From Methanolobus psychrophilus R15 (GTDB lineage: Archaea; Halobacteriota; Methanosarcinia; Methanosarcinales; Methanosarcinaceae), in the NCBI GenBank assembly GCA_000306725.1, contig CP003083.1, positions 310,001 to 374,000 of the forward strand: a stretch of 64,000 nucleotides of DNA. The letters are read 5' to 3'. Within the stretch, counting starts at the first letter, position 1. Each line of letters begins with the position of its first letter. A program made the position numbers and the translations under genes. The notes beneath the pieces were generated by a model, which worked only from the letters and a program-made list of their open reading frames with translations, searched no databases and was not told the origin of the DNA. Below, in pieces: positions 6,785 through 14,365 of this stretch.

Positions 6785-7312
6785 ATGTACATAATATGCC
6801 ATCCTTGCACATATGCTTAACTGAAAGAGCATTAATGACCAAAAATGTACAATTTACTGCACATTTAAATAAATTTACAAAGAAAATACCCGATTGCAGC
6901 GCGCCACTGGTTTTTCATACATATTGATACAAAAAGAATAATGTTTCTTCACTCAAAACGAGTTTACGAAGTAGTGCAGGAAACCAGTATAAACCCGCGT
7001 AATAATTACACGCACATACACGTTATAACTGTATACATATATTTGATATGTAGTGTCCTTCGATTGCCTGTATACGCGGATATAGGGGTATTTGATAACA
7101 AAGCAGGAAGATATAAACGGAAAATAGAAAAAGGGATTAAGGGTTTATGTTATCTTTTAAGATAATGATTTAAACGCGCTACAATCGCTTTAAATGAGCT
7201 CATGCGCATAAACACCCGCGCGAACACAAATTAACGCGATACGCGCGGCCAGCGTGAATCCTGTAAGCTAAATAACTGATTAATTCAGCTATGAATTTAA
7301 CAAGTTCATTTT
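6785..7312. other. Gap with no supported gene
   Basis: AT-rich. It contains a TATA-like ATTTAAATAAA near 6863 that could serve the minus-strand small-gene operon. An open frame of 74 codons at 6941-7165 (plus) lacks a ribosome binding site and family resemblance, so I do not call it. The stretch near 7220-7260 is GC-richer (ACCCGCGCG, ACGCGCGG) with no clear structure. Confidence 0.4.
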
Positions 7313-7430
7313 TTAATCAATTATGCAGACGTGCCCGTTTTTCTCTACAAGTTTTAACTCCGTGCCTTTTTCCATCCCTTCAAGACACCGGATACAGGGT
7401 AAATACATGACCATACCATTTTAACATAAG
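7313..7430 (-). pseudogene. Decayed AbrB/SpoVT-like gene, remnant 1
   Basis: The minus strand encodes a C-terminal end reading KGTELKLVEKNGHVCIID and stop. It closely matches the end of the second remnant (KGKELKLVERNGYVCIVEG, 10995-11147). Upstream, the match to the second copy continues only by changing frame: the LKGWKK segment is present in a different frame, and the A-run after GGATGG is shorter than in the other copy. A 33-codon frame from an ATG at 7414 remains open. I read this as a broken duplicate of a small AbrB-type DNA-binding protein gene. Confidence 0.55.
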
Positions 7431-7471
7431 GGCTATAGATAGTGATTCTACAATGTCGAATAGTTACCTTT

Positions 7472-7702
7472 CTATTTCTGCACAATACTAAAAAACAGAC
7501 TCAATATAAATATAAAAATCAATATTAGTAATAATGTAATTGGTTTATTATGGTTTTCATTTTCAGAATTAATACCATTTCCATTTATTCCTGATTGATA
7601 ATTATTGTTTATTTCTAAATATGTATGTTTATTGTATAATTTTTTATAATTGCATTTTTTACATATTAAATAATTGTGATTATGATCATAGGGTATTTTA
7701 AT
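7472..7702 (-). pseudogene. Zinc-ribbon membrane protein gene, 3' part (interrupted by the IS630 element)
   Basis: This part encodes 76 residues: IKIPYDHNHNYLICKKCNY with a CxxC knuckle, a polar Asn-rich middle, and a C-terminal membrane helix (ITLLLILIFIFILSLFF). The first half of the gene, with the other CxxC, lies at 8802-8921 beyond the insertion sequence. Removing the IS and one TA copy joins ...CERCKEEL to IKIPYD... in frame, giving a 116-residue protein with a two-knuckle zinc ribbon and a C-terminal anchor. Four codons from the IS end now precede this part, so a TTG-initiated 80-residue product is possible. Confidence 0.75.
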
Positions 7703-7704
7703 TA

Positions 7705-8801
7705 TAGTGTTCAACGCAACTTACTACACGTATTAATGTTTATCTTATCTTATGGCGGGGAAAGAACAAATTCTGATTGACCGAAAGGTAATTCTCGACG
7801 AGATTAACGATTTGATCACACACGAGAACAATTCAAGAGTGTTGAAAAGGCTCTATTTTGTTAAATTTAGATATTTAGGGGATTCTGTAGAAGAAGCTGC
7901 TATTAAAGTAGGAGTGACTAAGAAAACAGGATATTGCTGGCAAGAAAGTTGGAATAAAGGCGGCTATGCCGCCTTAATGCCAAATTTTGGCGGAGGTAGG
8001 AAATCCAAACTTACTGATGAACAAAAAAAGGAATTAAGAGCTTTGTTGGAAAATAAGGATTACTGGACTACAAGAGAAGTCTGGAAGTTAATAAAGGAAA
8101 AATATGGCGTAGAATATTCAGAGAAACAAGTAGGAGTTATACTTCACAGTTTTAACATGTATCACTCAAAGCCATATCCCCTTGACTACAGAAGACCTAA
8201 AAACGCTGAAGAGATCTTAAAAAAAACTAACCGAAGCAATTCCAAAAAATATTGGTCAAGATGAGCAGTATATCATAGGTTTTCTGGATGAATCTTCACC
8301 ACAAACAAAAGCAAACACGCAAAGATTATGGTCATTTAAAAAACCGTTGATAATAAAAAATACGGATTACGTTAAAGCAAATGCATTTGCGTTTTATTCG
8401 ATCAACGGGAACAGTATCATTGATTTTATGAAAAGCTCAAAAACAGAAGATGTGTGTGAATTCCTGGAAAAAATTGTAGAGCAAAACCCAGGGAAAAGAA
8501 TAATTCTTGTTCTCGATAATGCAAGATCGCATCATGCAAAGAAAACGATAAGTAAAGCGAGAGATTTAAAAATAACACTTGTGTTCCTACCACCTTATTC
8601 ACCTGATCTAAATCCAGTAGAATTTGTCTGGAAAACAATCAAAAGAGAAGTGTCAGTCAAATTTGTCAAATCAAAAGAACATTTGAGGAATATTATCAAA
8701 ATGGAATTTATGAGGATAGAGAGCTCATTATCGTTTGCAAAAAAATGGATAGAAACATTTAATGCACAAATAAAAAGTGTGATTTGTTGAGTTAGGGACT
8801 A
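7705..8801 (+). mobile_element. IS630-family insertion sequence, 1097 bp
   Basis: The ends are TAGTGTTCAACGCAAC (left) and, read inward from the right, TAGTCCCTAACTCAAC: 16-bp imperfect inverted repeats with 11 matches. A TA dinucleotide flanks each end (7703-7704 and 8802-8803), the target duplication typical of IS630/Tc1-mariner elements. Precise removal rebuilds an uninterrupted host reading frame, which fixes the ends. It contains a single transposase gene in two frames. Confidence 0.88.
7752..8790 (+). CDS. IS630-family transposase, in two frames joined at an A8 run
   Basis: The first frame (7752-8264) encodes the N-terminal helix-turn-helix/winged-helix part. The second frame, which continues to 8790, encodes the DDE catalytic domain with Asp in IGFLDESSP, Asp in ILVLDNARSHH and Glu in PDLNPVEFVW. 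All three catalytic residues are present. The frames join at eight A's (8219-8226): a +1 shift there gives EILKK-LTEAIPKNIGQDEQ, the expected continuous protein of about 345 residues. With seven A's the gene would be in one frame. Programmed slippage on the A-run, as known in other IS families, and a simple inactivating insertion are both possible. Confidence 0.85.
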
Positions 8802-8921
8802 TAATTCTTCTTTGCATCTTTCGCAAATAAATAAATCAGTTATTTTTCTAAAATCAGAATTTTCCCGTAACATCTTTCTTGAAAGTTTTTCATCAAACCA
8901 CTTATCATTATTTTTCCCCAC
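8802..8921 (-). pseudogene. Zinc-ribbon membrane protein gene, 5' part
   Basis: A GTG start with GGGTGAT just ahead of it opens a 40-codon frame ending ITDLFICERCKEEL at the IS boundary, where the next codon (TAG) comes from the insertion sequence. The CERC knuckle pairs with the CKKC knuckle in the 3' part to form a plausible zinc ribbon. The rest of the gap (8922-9093) is AT-rich and shows no gene. Confidence 0.7.
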
Positions 8922-9093
8922 AATATCACCCTACTTTTTTACATACTAGATTTCTGGGTTATATTCGACACATTTTGTGTGTACTGTATATTAACATAAT
9001 GATTTATGTTTGGATTAGTGTAATCTCTATCTACTAAAGACATTCCCAAACCTCTATGATTATCTCATGCTCCTATATTGGAAGCAAAAAAAG

Positions 9094-9116
9094 AGAGAAG
9101 GTTTATTGCCTTCTCT
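9094..9116 (-). terminator. Hairpin plus T-run after the PEF-CTERM gene
   Basis: On the minus strand AGAGAAGG-GCAATAAA-type sequence forms an 8-bp stem (AGAGAAGG with CCTTCTCT, 7-base loop) followed at once by TCTTTTTTT. The stem overlaps the stop codon of the surface-protein gene, so the last codons are part of the hairpin. Confidence 0.65.
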
Positions 9117-10632
9117 TAAAGAACAGAGCTAGTCCTAGAATTGCTATCATGGGGAGTGCAATTGTGGGGAACTCTGGGATTTCTTGAGAACCACCATTTC
9201 CTCCATTGTTGCTGCTGCCATCGCTGCAAGCCATCCATATGCTTTCAGGTGCTCCTGGCAATCTTGTAACGTGGAGAACAACAGAATATCCATTATCATT
9301 CTTCGGTAGCACACCATCCCATTCACAATCAACGATAATTTTTACATATTGCACTGTCTGCTGATTACCGGGTGCCCTGTCGACCTGGGTTAGCATTGCA
9401 CCAAAACCCGCATTGCCCTCACCTTTATCTTCCTCCCATTCCCATTCAACATTTGTATTATCAGACTCAACACCTAAAATACAATCGGGATCGATATTTA
9501 GCAATATTGTCTTGATGTTTCCAGATCCGATTGGTTCAAGTAGCTCAATCTCAATTGAGTTTGTAAATGTTTTAACAGAAATGTTGATGTTACCATTGTA
9601 ATATTCGTTTGTATTTTTCTCTGTCAGGTAACAGGTTGTTATTGGGGATACACTCACCACTTGTGCAGGATTTCCATTCAATTCAAATATGAAGCTTCCC
9701 GGATAAGAATAGATTATTCCATTATTATAGACAGGCCCCAACAAACCGCCGTAATTGTGAATGGTATTGTGATTGTAGACGTAAAAAGACAACGTCCCTC
9801 GATTGAACAGTGTGCCACTATTGCTAATGCTGTATCCGTCTACCGTACCGTTGTTATAAAAATTGCCACTGTTCATTACTTCGCCTATAATATGTTCGTT
9901 GTGGAAAGTGCCGGTGTTACTTACATACATTTCTACCGTTCCATAATTGTAGACAATTCCGTGGTTATCTAAACCCCATGCCAGCGTTCCAGTGTTGCAA
10001 ATGGTCCCCGTATTTTGAATCTTGCCGTTGAACATACCGTGGTTATATATTTCTCCACTTCCCTCCACTGTGTAGCTCGAATTAAACACCCCGGTGTTGT
10101 TAATTGTTCCTTCATTTCCCACATCAAAGTGCGTAGAAAACGTGTTGAGGTTATTCAGCATTCCGTTGTTTGTTAACCTTTCATAAATGGCCATGTGCCC
10201 AGCGTTATCAATGGTGCCATTGTTTGTAAGGTACCATATGCCAACTGCGCCACCTGGTAACACACTAAGGTTATTGTAATTCAGAAAACTGGTGGGTGCT
10301 CCCCCGAAAATTCCAGTTACCTGCATGTTACCATAGTTTCTAACAAAGAGTGAATCTCCATAAAAGGTTCCACCCAACTCAAGTGAACCGCCATTGTCAA
10401 TTACGATCTCGGGCTGATTCATCCCTTGTAGGGCCCCACCGGGCTCCACTATTAGTTTCCCACCCGGCTGGATTATGAATGGGCCGTGATCAATATATAG
10501 GATATCTCCGTCTCCTACCACAAAGGTTTCCCCGTCAGCAATTGTACCCGGATTTGTCAATTCGGCTGCACTTACCATCCCACATAGCGAGATGAGCACA
10601 GCTATTACAATCATATATATTTTCATTTTCAA
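9103..10632 (-). CDS. Secreted beta-solenoid surface protein with PEF-CTERM anchor
   Basis: The 509-residue protein starts with a signal peptide (about 1-22, ending MVSAAE). Residues about 110-325 consist of some ten loosely repeated units of 16-22 residues built on N-x-G-T-(IVL)-x-N-x-G, as expected for a right-handed beta-solenoid. A globular domain follows (about 330-470). The end has IPEFPTIALPM, a hydrophobic stretch and KRRQ, a PEF-CTERM sorting signal (PEF at 486-488) handled by an archaeosortase. GGAAGGT precedes the ATG. It lies inside the mobile element as probable cargo: a surface or adhesion protein. Its intactness inside an otherwise decaying right half is notable. Confidence 0.85.
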   Translation of the reverse strand: MKMKIYMIVIAVLISLCGMVSAAELTNPGTIADGETFVVGDGDILYIDHGPFIIQPGGKLIVEPGGALQGMNQPEIVIDNGGSLELGGTFYGDSLFVRNYGNMQVTGIFGGAPTSFLNYNNLSVLPGGAVGIWYLTNNGTIDNAGHMAIYERLTNNGMLNNLNTFSTHFDVGNEGTINNTGVFNSSYTVEGSGEIYNHGMFNGKIQNTGTICNTGTLAWGLDNHGIVYNYGTVEMYVSNTGTFHNEHIIGEVMNSGNFYNNGTVDGYSISNSGTLFNRGTLSFYVYNHNTIHNYGGLLGPVYNNGIIYSYPGSFIFELNGNPAQVVSVSPITTCYLTEKNTNEYYNGNINISVKTFTNSIEIELLEPIGSGNIKTILLNIDPDCILGVESDNTNVEWEWEEDKGEGNAGFGAMLTQVDRAPGNQQTVQYVKIIVDCEWDGVLPKNDNGYSVVLHVTRLPGAPESIWMACSDGSSNNGGNGGSQEIPEFPTIALPMIAILGLALFFKRRQ

Positions 10633-10994
10633 CCAACCTTCCTAATCTATGCAGGACTATCCTGCAATTCCAATAAAATGGAAACTATCTTACTTGCTTA
10701 TTAATGTTTCTAAATTATTTTCACTCACTAATATAACTTAATAATTATCAAATCCGAATGTTAAGGTTTCAACTTTCCTTTATATACTCAAAAACCACGA
10801 CATCACGTTATGATATTTCTTCAAAGAAATAAACTCTTACAAATGTTTGATCCCTAAAAGTAGACTAACAACTTAATATACGAAGGAGTGATTTTAAACT
10901 CGTTTACTCAACAGGATTCAGCGCAAGAAGCTTCGTAAAACACCCATATTGAACTATTGAAGACAAGTTAGGACAGCATACACCCCAATCCATG
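10633..10994. other. Gap upstream of the PEF-CTERM gene
   Basis: AT-rich sequence that should hold the promoter of the surface-protein gene (minus strand). I see no gene. The part near 10960-11010, read on the plus strand, resembles the tail of a tyrosine recombinase (EDKLGQHTPQSMLSFYN) but is only about 20 codons long and follows a stop codon. Confidence 0.35.
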
Positions 10995-11147
10995 TTATCC
11001 TTCTACAATGCAAACATACCCGTTTCTTTCAACAAGTTTAAGCTCTTTTCCTTTTTTCCATCCCTTTAAAGTGCAGATATCTTTTGAGATCGTAAGCGTA
11101 AATTGTCCGTTCTTATTCTCTTGTAAAACTGCTATAATATCACACCC
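10995..11147 (-). pseudogene. AbrB/SpoVT-like small DNA-binding protein, remnant 2
   Basis: An open frame of 50 codons reads IIAVLQENKNGQFTLTISKD, then a GWKKGKELKLVERNGYVC segment. This is the swapped-hairpin AbrB/MazE/SpoVT pattern (N-G-Q-x-T-L-x-I-x-K-D). No ATG, GTG or TTG start is present before the in-frame stop at 11148-11150, so it is either a 5'-truncated gene or uses an unusual start. It lies about 110 bases from the right junction of the element and is homologous to remnant 1 at 7313. Confidence 0.55.
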
Positions 11148-11258
11148 TTAAATCTAATATTAATCTTAATATTAGAAGTAATAGTATTTATTCTTAATCG
11201 AATGTTCAACATTGACATGAGCATATAAAGATAATGGGATATACCCAAAGTTATAAAT

Positions 11259-11264
11259 ATTCCC
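11259..11264. repeat. attR: 6-bp direct repeat ATTCCC at the right end of the element
   Basis: The right-hand copy of the junction sequence. To its right the chromosome continues with AGGGGGATATAGCC, the azlC codons for GYIPL on the minus strand. Over 14 bp the two att copies match at 11 positions (ATTCCC-CT-GGGAAT versus ATTCCC-AG-GGGGAT). Confidence 0.85.
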
Positions 11265-11341
11265 AGGGGGATATAGCCAAAGAAAACCGGGAGCGTTGTC
11301 CTGAGTGCGCTCAGGAAGAGTTTTTCACTCTCATGGGTCAT
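11261..11341 (-). pseudogene. azlC: azlC, 5' portion (codons 1-27)
   Basis: The minus strand encodes MTHESEKLFLSALRTTLP and then VFFGYIPLG, the standard AzlC N-terminus, ending exactly at the attR core. Beyond the junction the frame runs on into element sequence to a stop at 11132, giving a 69-residue chimeric frame of no evident meaning. The native azlCD promoter must lie upstream of here (11342-11501), so transcripts from it would enter the element from its right side. Confidence 0.9.
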
Positions 11342-11501
11342 GGTCTGGTTACACCTGCAAGATTTCCGAGGATATCAAAACGACTTTCCCGGAAGGAAAA
11401 CAAAGTGCAAGAAAGGGAGTAATCGTATTTATGTTTTATCAAAAAAGACCTTGACGAACTTCTTATAGCGTCCGTCAAAGTCAATACTGTATTACAGGTA
11501 A

Positions 11502-12941
11502 TCACATCGCATCTTTTGAGGCCTTGGAGAAATATTCGATGGCCTGCGCCAGTTCCTCATGATCTTTGGCATATTGCTCAATATCCATGTTCTTAAGATA
11601 AGCTTCACATGCCTGCACCAGGGCTTTTGCTCCCCCTTGAGTTCCACCAGGATGGGCATGCACGCCTGATCCCATAGTGGTAATGAAATCCACGTTTCCC
11701 ATGACATCGATAAAGGGTTTCAGCCTGATGGGATTAAGCCCGCCGGAAACGATCGGGCAGCATTTCTTCATAGCTCTCCAGCTGTCATCCTCCAGGATGG
11801 CATGGTGAGCTGTATCCTCGTTCACAAGAGCTATGACATCTTTATCGAGATCCGGTATCTTTGACCAGGACTGATCAAAGAAGTGCCCTTTGGACCTCAG
11901 GTACAGGATACCGTTCGCGGCAACAACATCCTCTTGAGGGGTGCCTTTCATCTTGCCAACTCCTGCCGTACCGGTATGGATTCCGGAGGCACCTGCAAGA
12001 CGTGCGAATTTGGACAGTACCAGTACGGAGAATCCGAGCGGGTTCTCAGGTCTTGTGAAAGCCCCGTGGCCTGCCCTGTGGAAATGGATGAAAACACCCG
12101 GATATCTTCGCCTGAGAGTCTGGACAGCCATCCAGCCGGCAGTTATCCCGTCTATCAGGAATGCATAGCTGCCGGGTTCAAAGCCTGCATTGACGATCAT
12201 CTCACATCTTTTTATCATGGTGTCAAAATCAGCAGCTGAGACATTGAAAGAGTGGACTTTCTTTTTCCCGGTTTCCTTTACTGCCTTGTCCATAGCTTCC
12301 TTGACATGTTTCACCATCTTGTCATATGGGCAGAAATCCTGGTTTGCCTGAGGCTCGTCGTTCTTGACGAAATCTCCCCCTCCAACCCAGAAATCATAAC
12401 AGACCTCAGCGTATTCCGCAGAAGTGAGTCCCATCTTTGGTTTCACGATAGTTCCAAGAATGGGCCTGTTATATACTCCAAGATATTTGCGCATATCATC
12501 AACAGTATAACTGGGACCGTCATACTGCTCAAGCATTGATGGCGGGAACCATACATCCATTAATTTCAGGGCCTTAACTTCCTTCATTCCCAGGATATTC
12601 CCTACTATATAAGTCAGGATGTTCTGGACATTACCGCCTCTGTCAAAGAGTCTCCATGGATAGGCTATCCATACCAGGTCCCTTTCCAGATCAAGCTGGT
12701 AAACAAGGGCATTCATCACTTTTGAAAAAGGGGTCTCGGTGTTTACTTTGAAATTTGTCCCCGTAGATGATTCTGCTGCAACTTCCGCAGCAGTCTGAAG
12801 CATATTTAACCTTCCTTCCGGAACTAAATGAAAGACCCCAAGTAGATATTCCCCATTCCTGGGGTCGGCCAGCTTAAGATCCACATAGCCCTGTTGTTTG
12901 GGATTCAGCGATTGTACCAATTGCTCTTCAGTCAGGCTCAT
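11502..12941 (-). CDS. rbcL: Ribulose-1,5-bisphosphate carboxylase/oxygenase, archaeal form III
   Basis: The 479-residue protein has all active-site motifs in order: GTIVKPKMG, the carbamylation loop GGGDFVKNDEPQ, HFHRAGHGAF, loop 6 GTAGVGKMKG and the phosphate-binding SGGLNP and GSGVHAHPGG. Sequence character is the methanogen form III type. I chose the ATG giving MSLTEEQLVQSLNPKQQ, as in Methanosarcina homologs; the frame is open further to a TTG at 12962 with no better signal. In methanogens form III RuBisCO acts in AMP/nucleoside salvage or in a pentose-bisphosphate branch rather than the Calvin cycle. It is a single gene with no small subunit or partner nearby. Divergent repeats and a candidate RNA lie upstream. 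Confidence 0.95.
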   Translation of the reverse strand: MSLTEEQLVQSLNPKQQGYVDLKLADPRNGEYLLGVFHLVPEGRLNMLQTAAEVAAESSTGTNFKVNTETPFSKVMNALVYQLDLERDLVWIAYPWRLFDRGGNVQNILTYIVGNILGMKEVKALKLMDVWFPPSMLEQYDGPSYTVDDMRKYLGVYNRPILGTIVKPKMGLTSAEYAEVCYDFWVGGGDFVKNDEPQANQDFCPYDKMVKHVKEAMDKAVKETGKKKVHSFNVSAADFDTMIKRCEMIVNAGFEPGSYAFLIDGITAGWMAVQTLRRRYPGVFIHFHRAGHGAFTRPENPLGFSVLVLSKFARLAGASGIHTGTAGVGKMKGTPQEDVVAANGILYLRSKGHFFDQSWSKIPDLDKDVIALVNEDTAHHAILEDDSWRAMKKCCPIVSGGLNPIRLKPFIDVMGNVDFITTMGSGVHAHPGGTQGGAKALVQACEAYLKNMDIEQYAKDHEELAQAIEYFSKASKDAM

Positions 12942-13076
12942 AACAGTGATAACAGTCTGCAATCTATTTCAGTTTTTGGAATCACCGGAAATGGAAAAAT
13001 ATGGCTGCAAACATACAGCAGCTACAGATAGAAGTCTGCTGAAAAAGAATAAATTAAGTGTTCTGTTCATTATCCA

Positions 13077-13132
13077 GAAAGAACAGTATCTCATTTATCG
13101 GGAAAGAACAGTACCTTTAAAGAGCAGTACCT
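13077..13132. repeat. Three direct copies of a GAAAGAACAGTAYCT motif upstream of rbcL
   Basis: GAAAGAACAGTATCT (13077-13091), GAAAGAACAGTACCT (13102-13116) and AAAGAGCAGTACCT (13119-13132) stand in a row, with the core inverted (CTGTTC) at about 13062. They lie 135-190 bases before the RuBisCO start and just before the first candidate RNA, so they could be a regulator site for either. Confidence 0.5.
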
Positions 13133-13175
13133 AATAATTCAAGCATTAGAAAAGCAATTAGAACAGCATTTCGCA

Positions 13176-13318
13176 AGGAAAGGTGAGGCACCTGGAAACC
13201 ACCACGCTTTAAGGCACCTCTGTCCTTGTATATCCAGAATAATCCCCGCTGACCGGATAAGTCACTTAAGATCCGCGAGTTATTCCCCAACCCGCAACAG
13301 ATAATAAGTACTTTTTTT
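13176..13318 (+). ncRNA. Candidate structured RNA, copy 1
   Basis: The segment shares a 30-nt block (13191-13220, CCTGGAAACC-ACCACGCTTTAAGG-type) with copy 2 at 28 of 30 positions. It also shares the 3' part CCCGCAAC, TA-TAAGT and TTTTTTATTTAACCT. The conserved block lies in the loop and 3' arm of a stem (GAGG..CC with GG..CCTC). A short hairpin (GCGAGTT/AACCCGC) precedes the final run of seven T's, as in an archaeal terminator. No open frame spans it. It is on the plus strand between the RuBisCO gene (minus) and the 3' end of the Msr-type regulator (minus). Confidence 0.6.
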
Positions 13319-13435
13319 ATTTAACCTAAACCCGTTGCAATTTGATACTAAACTATATATTTCAATGTAATTGAAAATTCAATCGTCATTTTACGAACAA
13401 ATATTCGTGTATCTGATTGAGAACAGACATGTCAC

Positions 13436-14221
13436 CTAAATGGTAGTTATCAATGTCGAATCCATTTTATAGTATTCAAAGAGGTCTTTTCCCCATTCAA
13501 GTGCACTCCTGCTATAAGAGATCAGTTCTTTGTTATCATACCATCCATCCTTTTTCAACATGGTCACTAAAAGACAATAGTCATTCAATGAAAAGAACAC
13601 AAAGCGAAAAGGTTTGCAATAGAGGCGGAACTCAATGTTACTGTTCTCCAGTAAATGCTGGAAGTCACTGGGATTATGCGTCCTCAGTTTCTCGAAGAGT
13701 TCTTCCGAGAGGATCATTGTAATCTTTGCGCCATTTCGCGTCCATTGATCAAACAGATCCATAAAATTGGGATGAAATATTGTAGTAACAGCGCACATCC
13801 TTTCTGATGATGATGTCGTTTCAGTGAACTCCTTGTTCAGTTCATGGATGTTGGATATCGATGGCTCATTTATTGTATACGGCTCTAGCTCCCGAATCCT
13901 GTTCAGCATTTCAGGAGGGAGAAAACCCAGCTCTCGCTCTCCCCAGAAATCAATGTTATGATCCAGTACATTTAATGTGGCTACAAAAGGCGCCATTTCA
14001 TCGACAATGATCTTTGATATAGAAGTTAATTCATATTTATCGCCGCGGCGACTGATCAGATAGTTCTCTTCCAGTATCTTCAATTGTGGAAGTAATGCCT
14101 GCCGGGTGGTATTCATGGATTGCAGCAGCGTTGTTATCTCTTTAGGCCCTTCCTGCAGCAAAAGCAATGAGCTTTTCCGTTTCTCAGACGCAAAGATGAC
14201 ATCAAGTAGCGGTTTCTTCAT
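13436..14221 (-). CDS. Msr-type transcriptional regulator (wHTH + DUF1724/FilR1)
   Basis: A 261-residue paralog of the regulator at 11-796, identical in length: winged helix at about 1-90 (LLQSMNTTRQALLPQLKILEE) and DUF1724/FilR1 domain at about 110-255, ending WGKDLFEYYKMDSTLITTI. The family regulates methyltransferase genes in Methanosarcina; the targets here are unknown. It is bracketed by two copies of a candidate structured RNA: copy 1 ends 118 bases beyond its 3' end and copy 2 begins about 145 bases before its start on the opposite strand. That arrangement recalls the M. mazei sRNA162 case, in which an sRNA acts on neighbouring regulator mRNAs, but no sequence relation is shown. Confidence 0.87.
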   Translation of the reverse strand: MKKPLLDVIFASEKRKSSLLLLQEGPKEITTLLQSMNTTRQALLPQLKILEENYLISRRGDKYELTSISKIIVDEMAPFVATLNVLDHNIDFWGERELGFLPPEMLNRIRELEPYTINEPSISNIHELNKEFTETTSSSERMCAVTTIFHPNFMDLFDQWTRNGAKITMILSEELFEKLRTHNPSDFQHLLENSNIEFRLYCKPFRFVFFSLNDYCLLVTMLKKDGWYDNKELISYSRSALEWGKDLFEYYKMDSTLITTI

Positions 14222-14340
14222 AAATATCCTCTAACCCGACATTCCATCTCACATATGACCAATATTAATATGTGACCATAACTAACCTTAATAGAATGTC
14301 TTTATACCTATTTATCTGACATTATGCTACTTAAAACAAA

Positions 14341-14350
14341 TTATATAATA
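14341..14350 (+). promoter_or_regulatory. TATA-like box for candidate RNA copy 2
   Basis: TTATATAATA, nearly palindromic, lies about 25 bases before the start of the structured segment. Because of its symmetry it could also contribute to minus-strand transcription toward the regulator. Confidence 0.45.
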
Positions 14351-14365
14351 CTGACAAGATAGCTT

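Larger units (their letters stand above)
2455..11264. mobile_element. 8.8-kb integrated element inserted in azlC
   Basis: The boundaries are set by the split azlC gene and the shared ATTCCC (8804 bp between equivalent positions). The integrase gene begins 56 bases inside the left junction, the usual place for a self-integrating element. The content differs from the flanks: many small unrecognised genes, AT-rich spacers, 8-bp repeat arrays, an insertion sequence, and no housekeeping gene. I see no recognisable capsid, terminase, conjugation or Rep protein, so plasmid, virus and satellite origins all remain possible. Insertion is in a protein-coding gene rather than a tRNA gene, which is the less common choice for archaeal integrases. 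Confidence 0.88.

Noticed and set aside
6941-7165. 74-codon plus-strand open frame in the element
   Set aside because: No ribosome binding site, no family resemblance, and the composition is like non-coding AT-rich sequence.
10955-11020. Short plus-strand stretch resembling the tail of a second tyrosine recombinase (KLGQHTPQSMLSFYN)
   Set aside because: Only about 20 codons match and a stop lies just ahead; it overlaps the AbrB-like remnant on the other strand. Too little to call.
2455-11264. A tRNA gene as the integration target
   Set aside because: No tRNA-like sequence exists at either junction; both flanks are azlC codons.
11502-12941. RuBisCO gene as cargo of the element
   Set aside because: It lies outside the right junction, beyond the azlC start, with normal composition for the chromosome.
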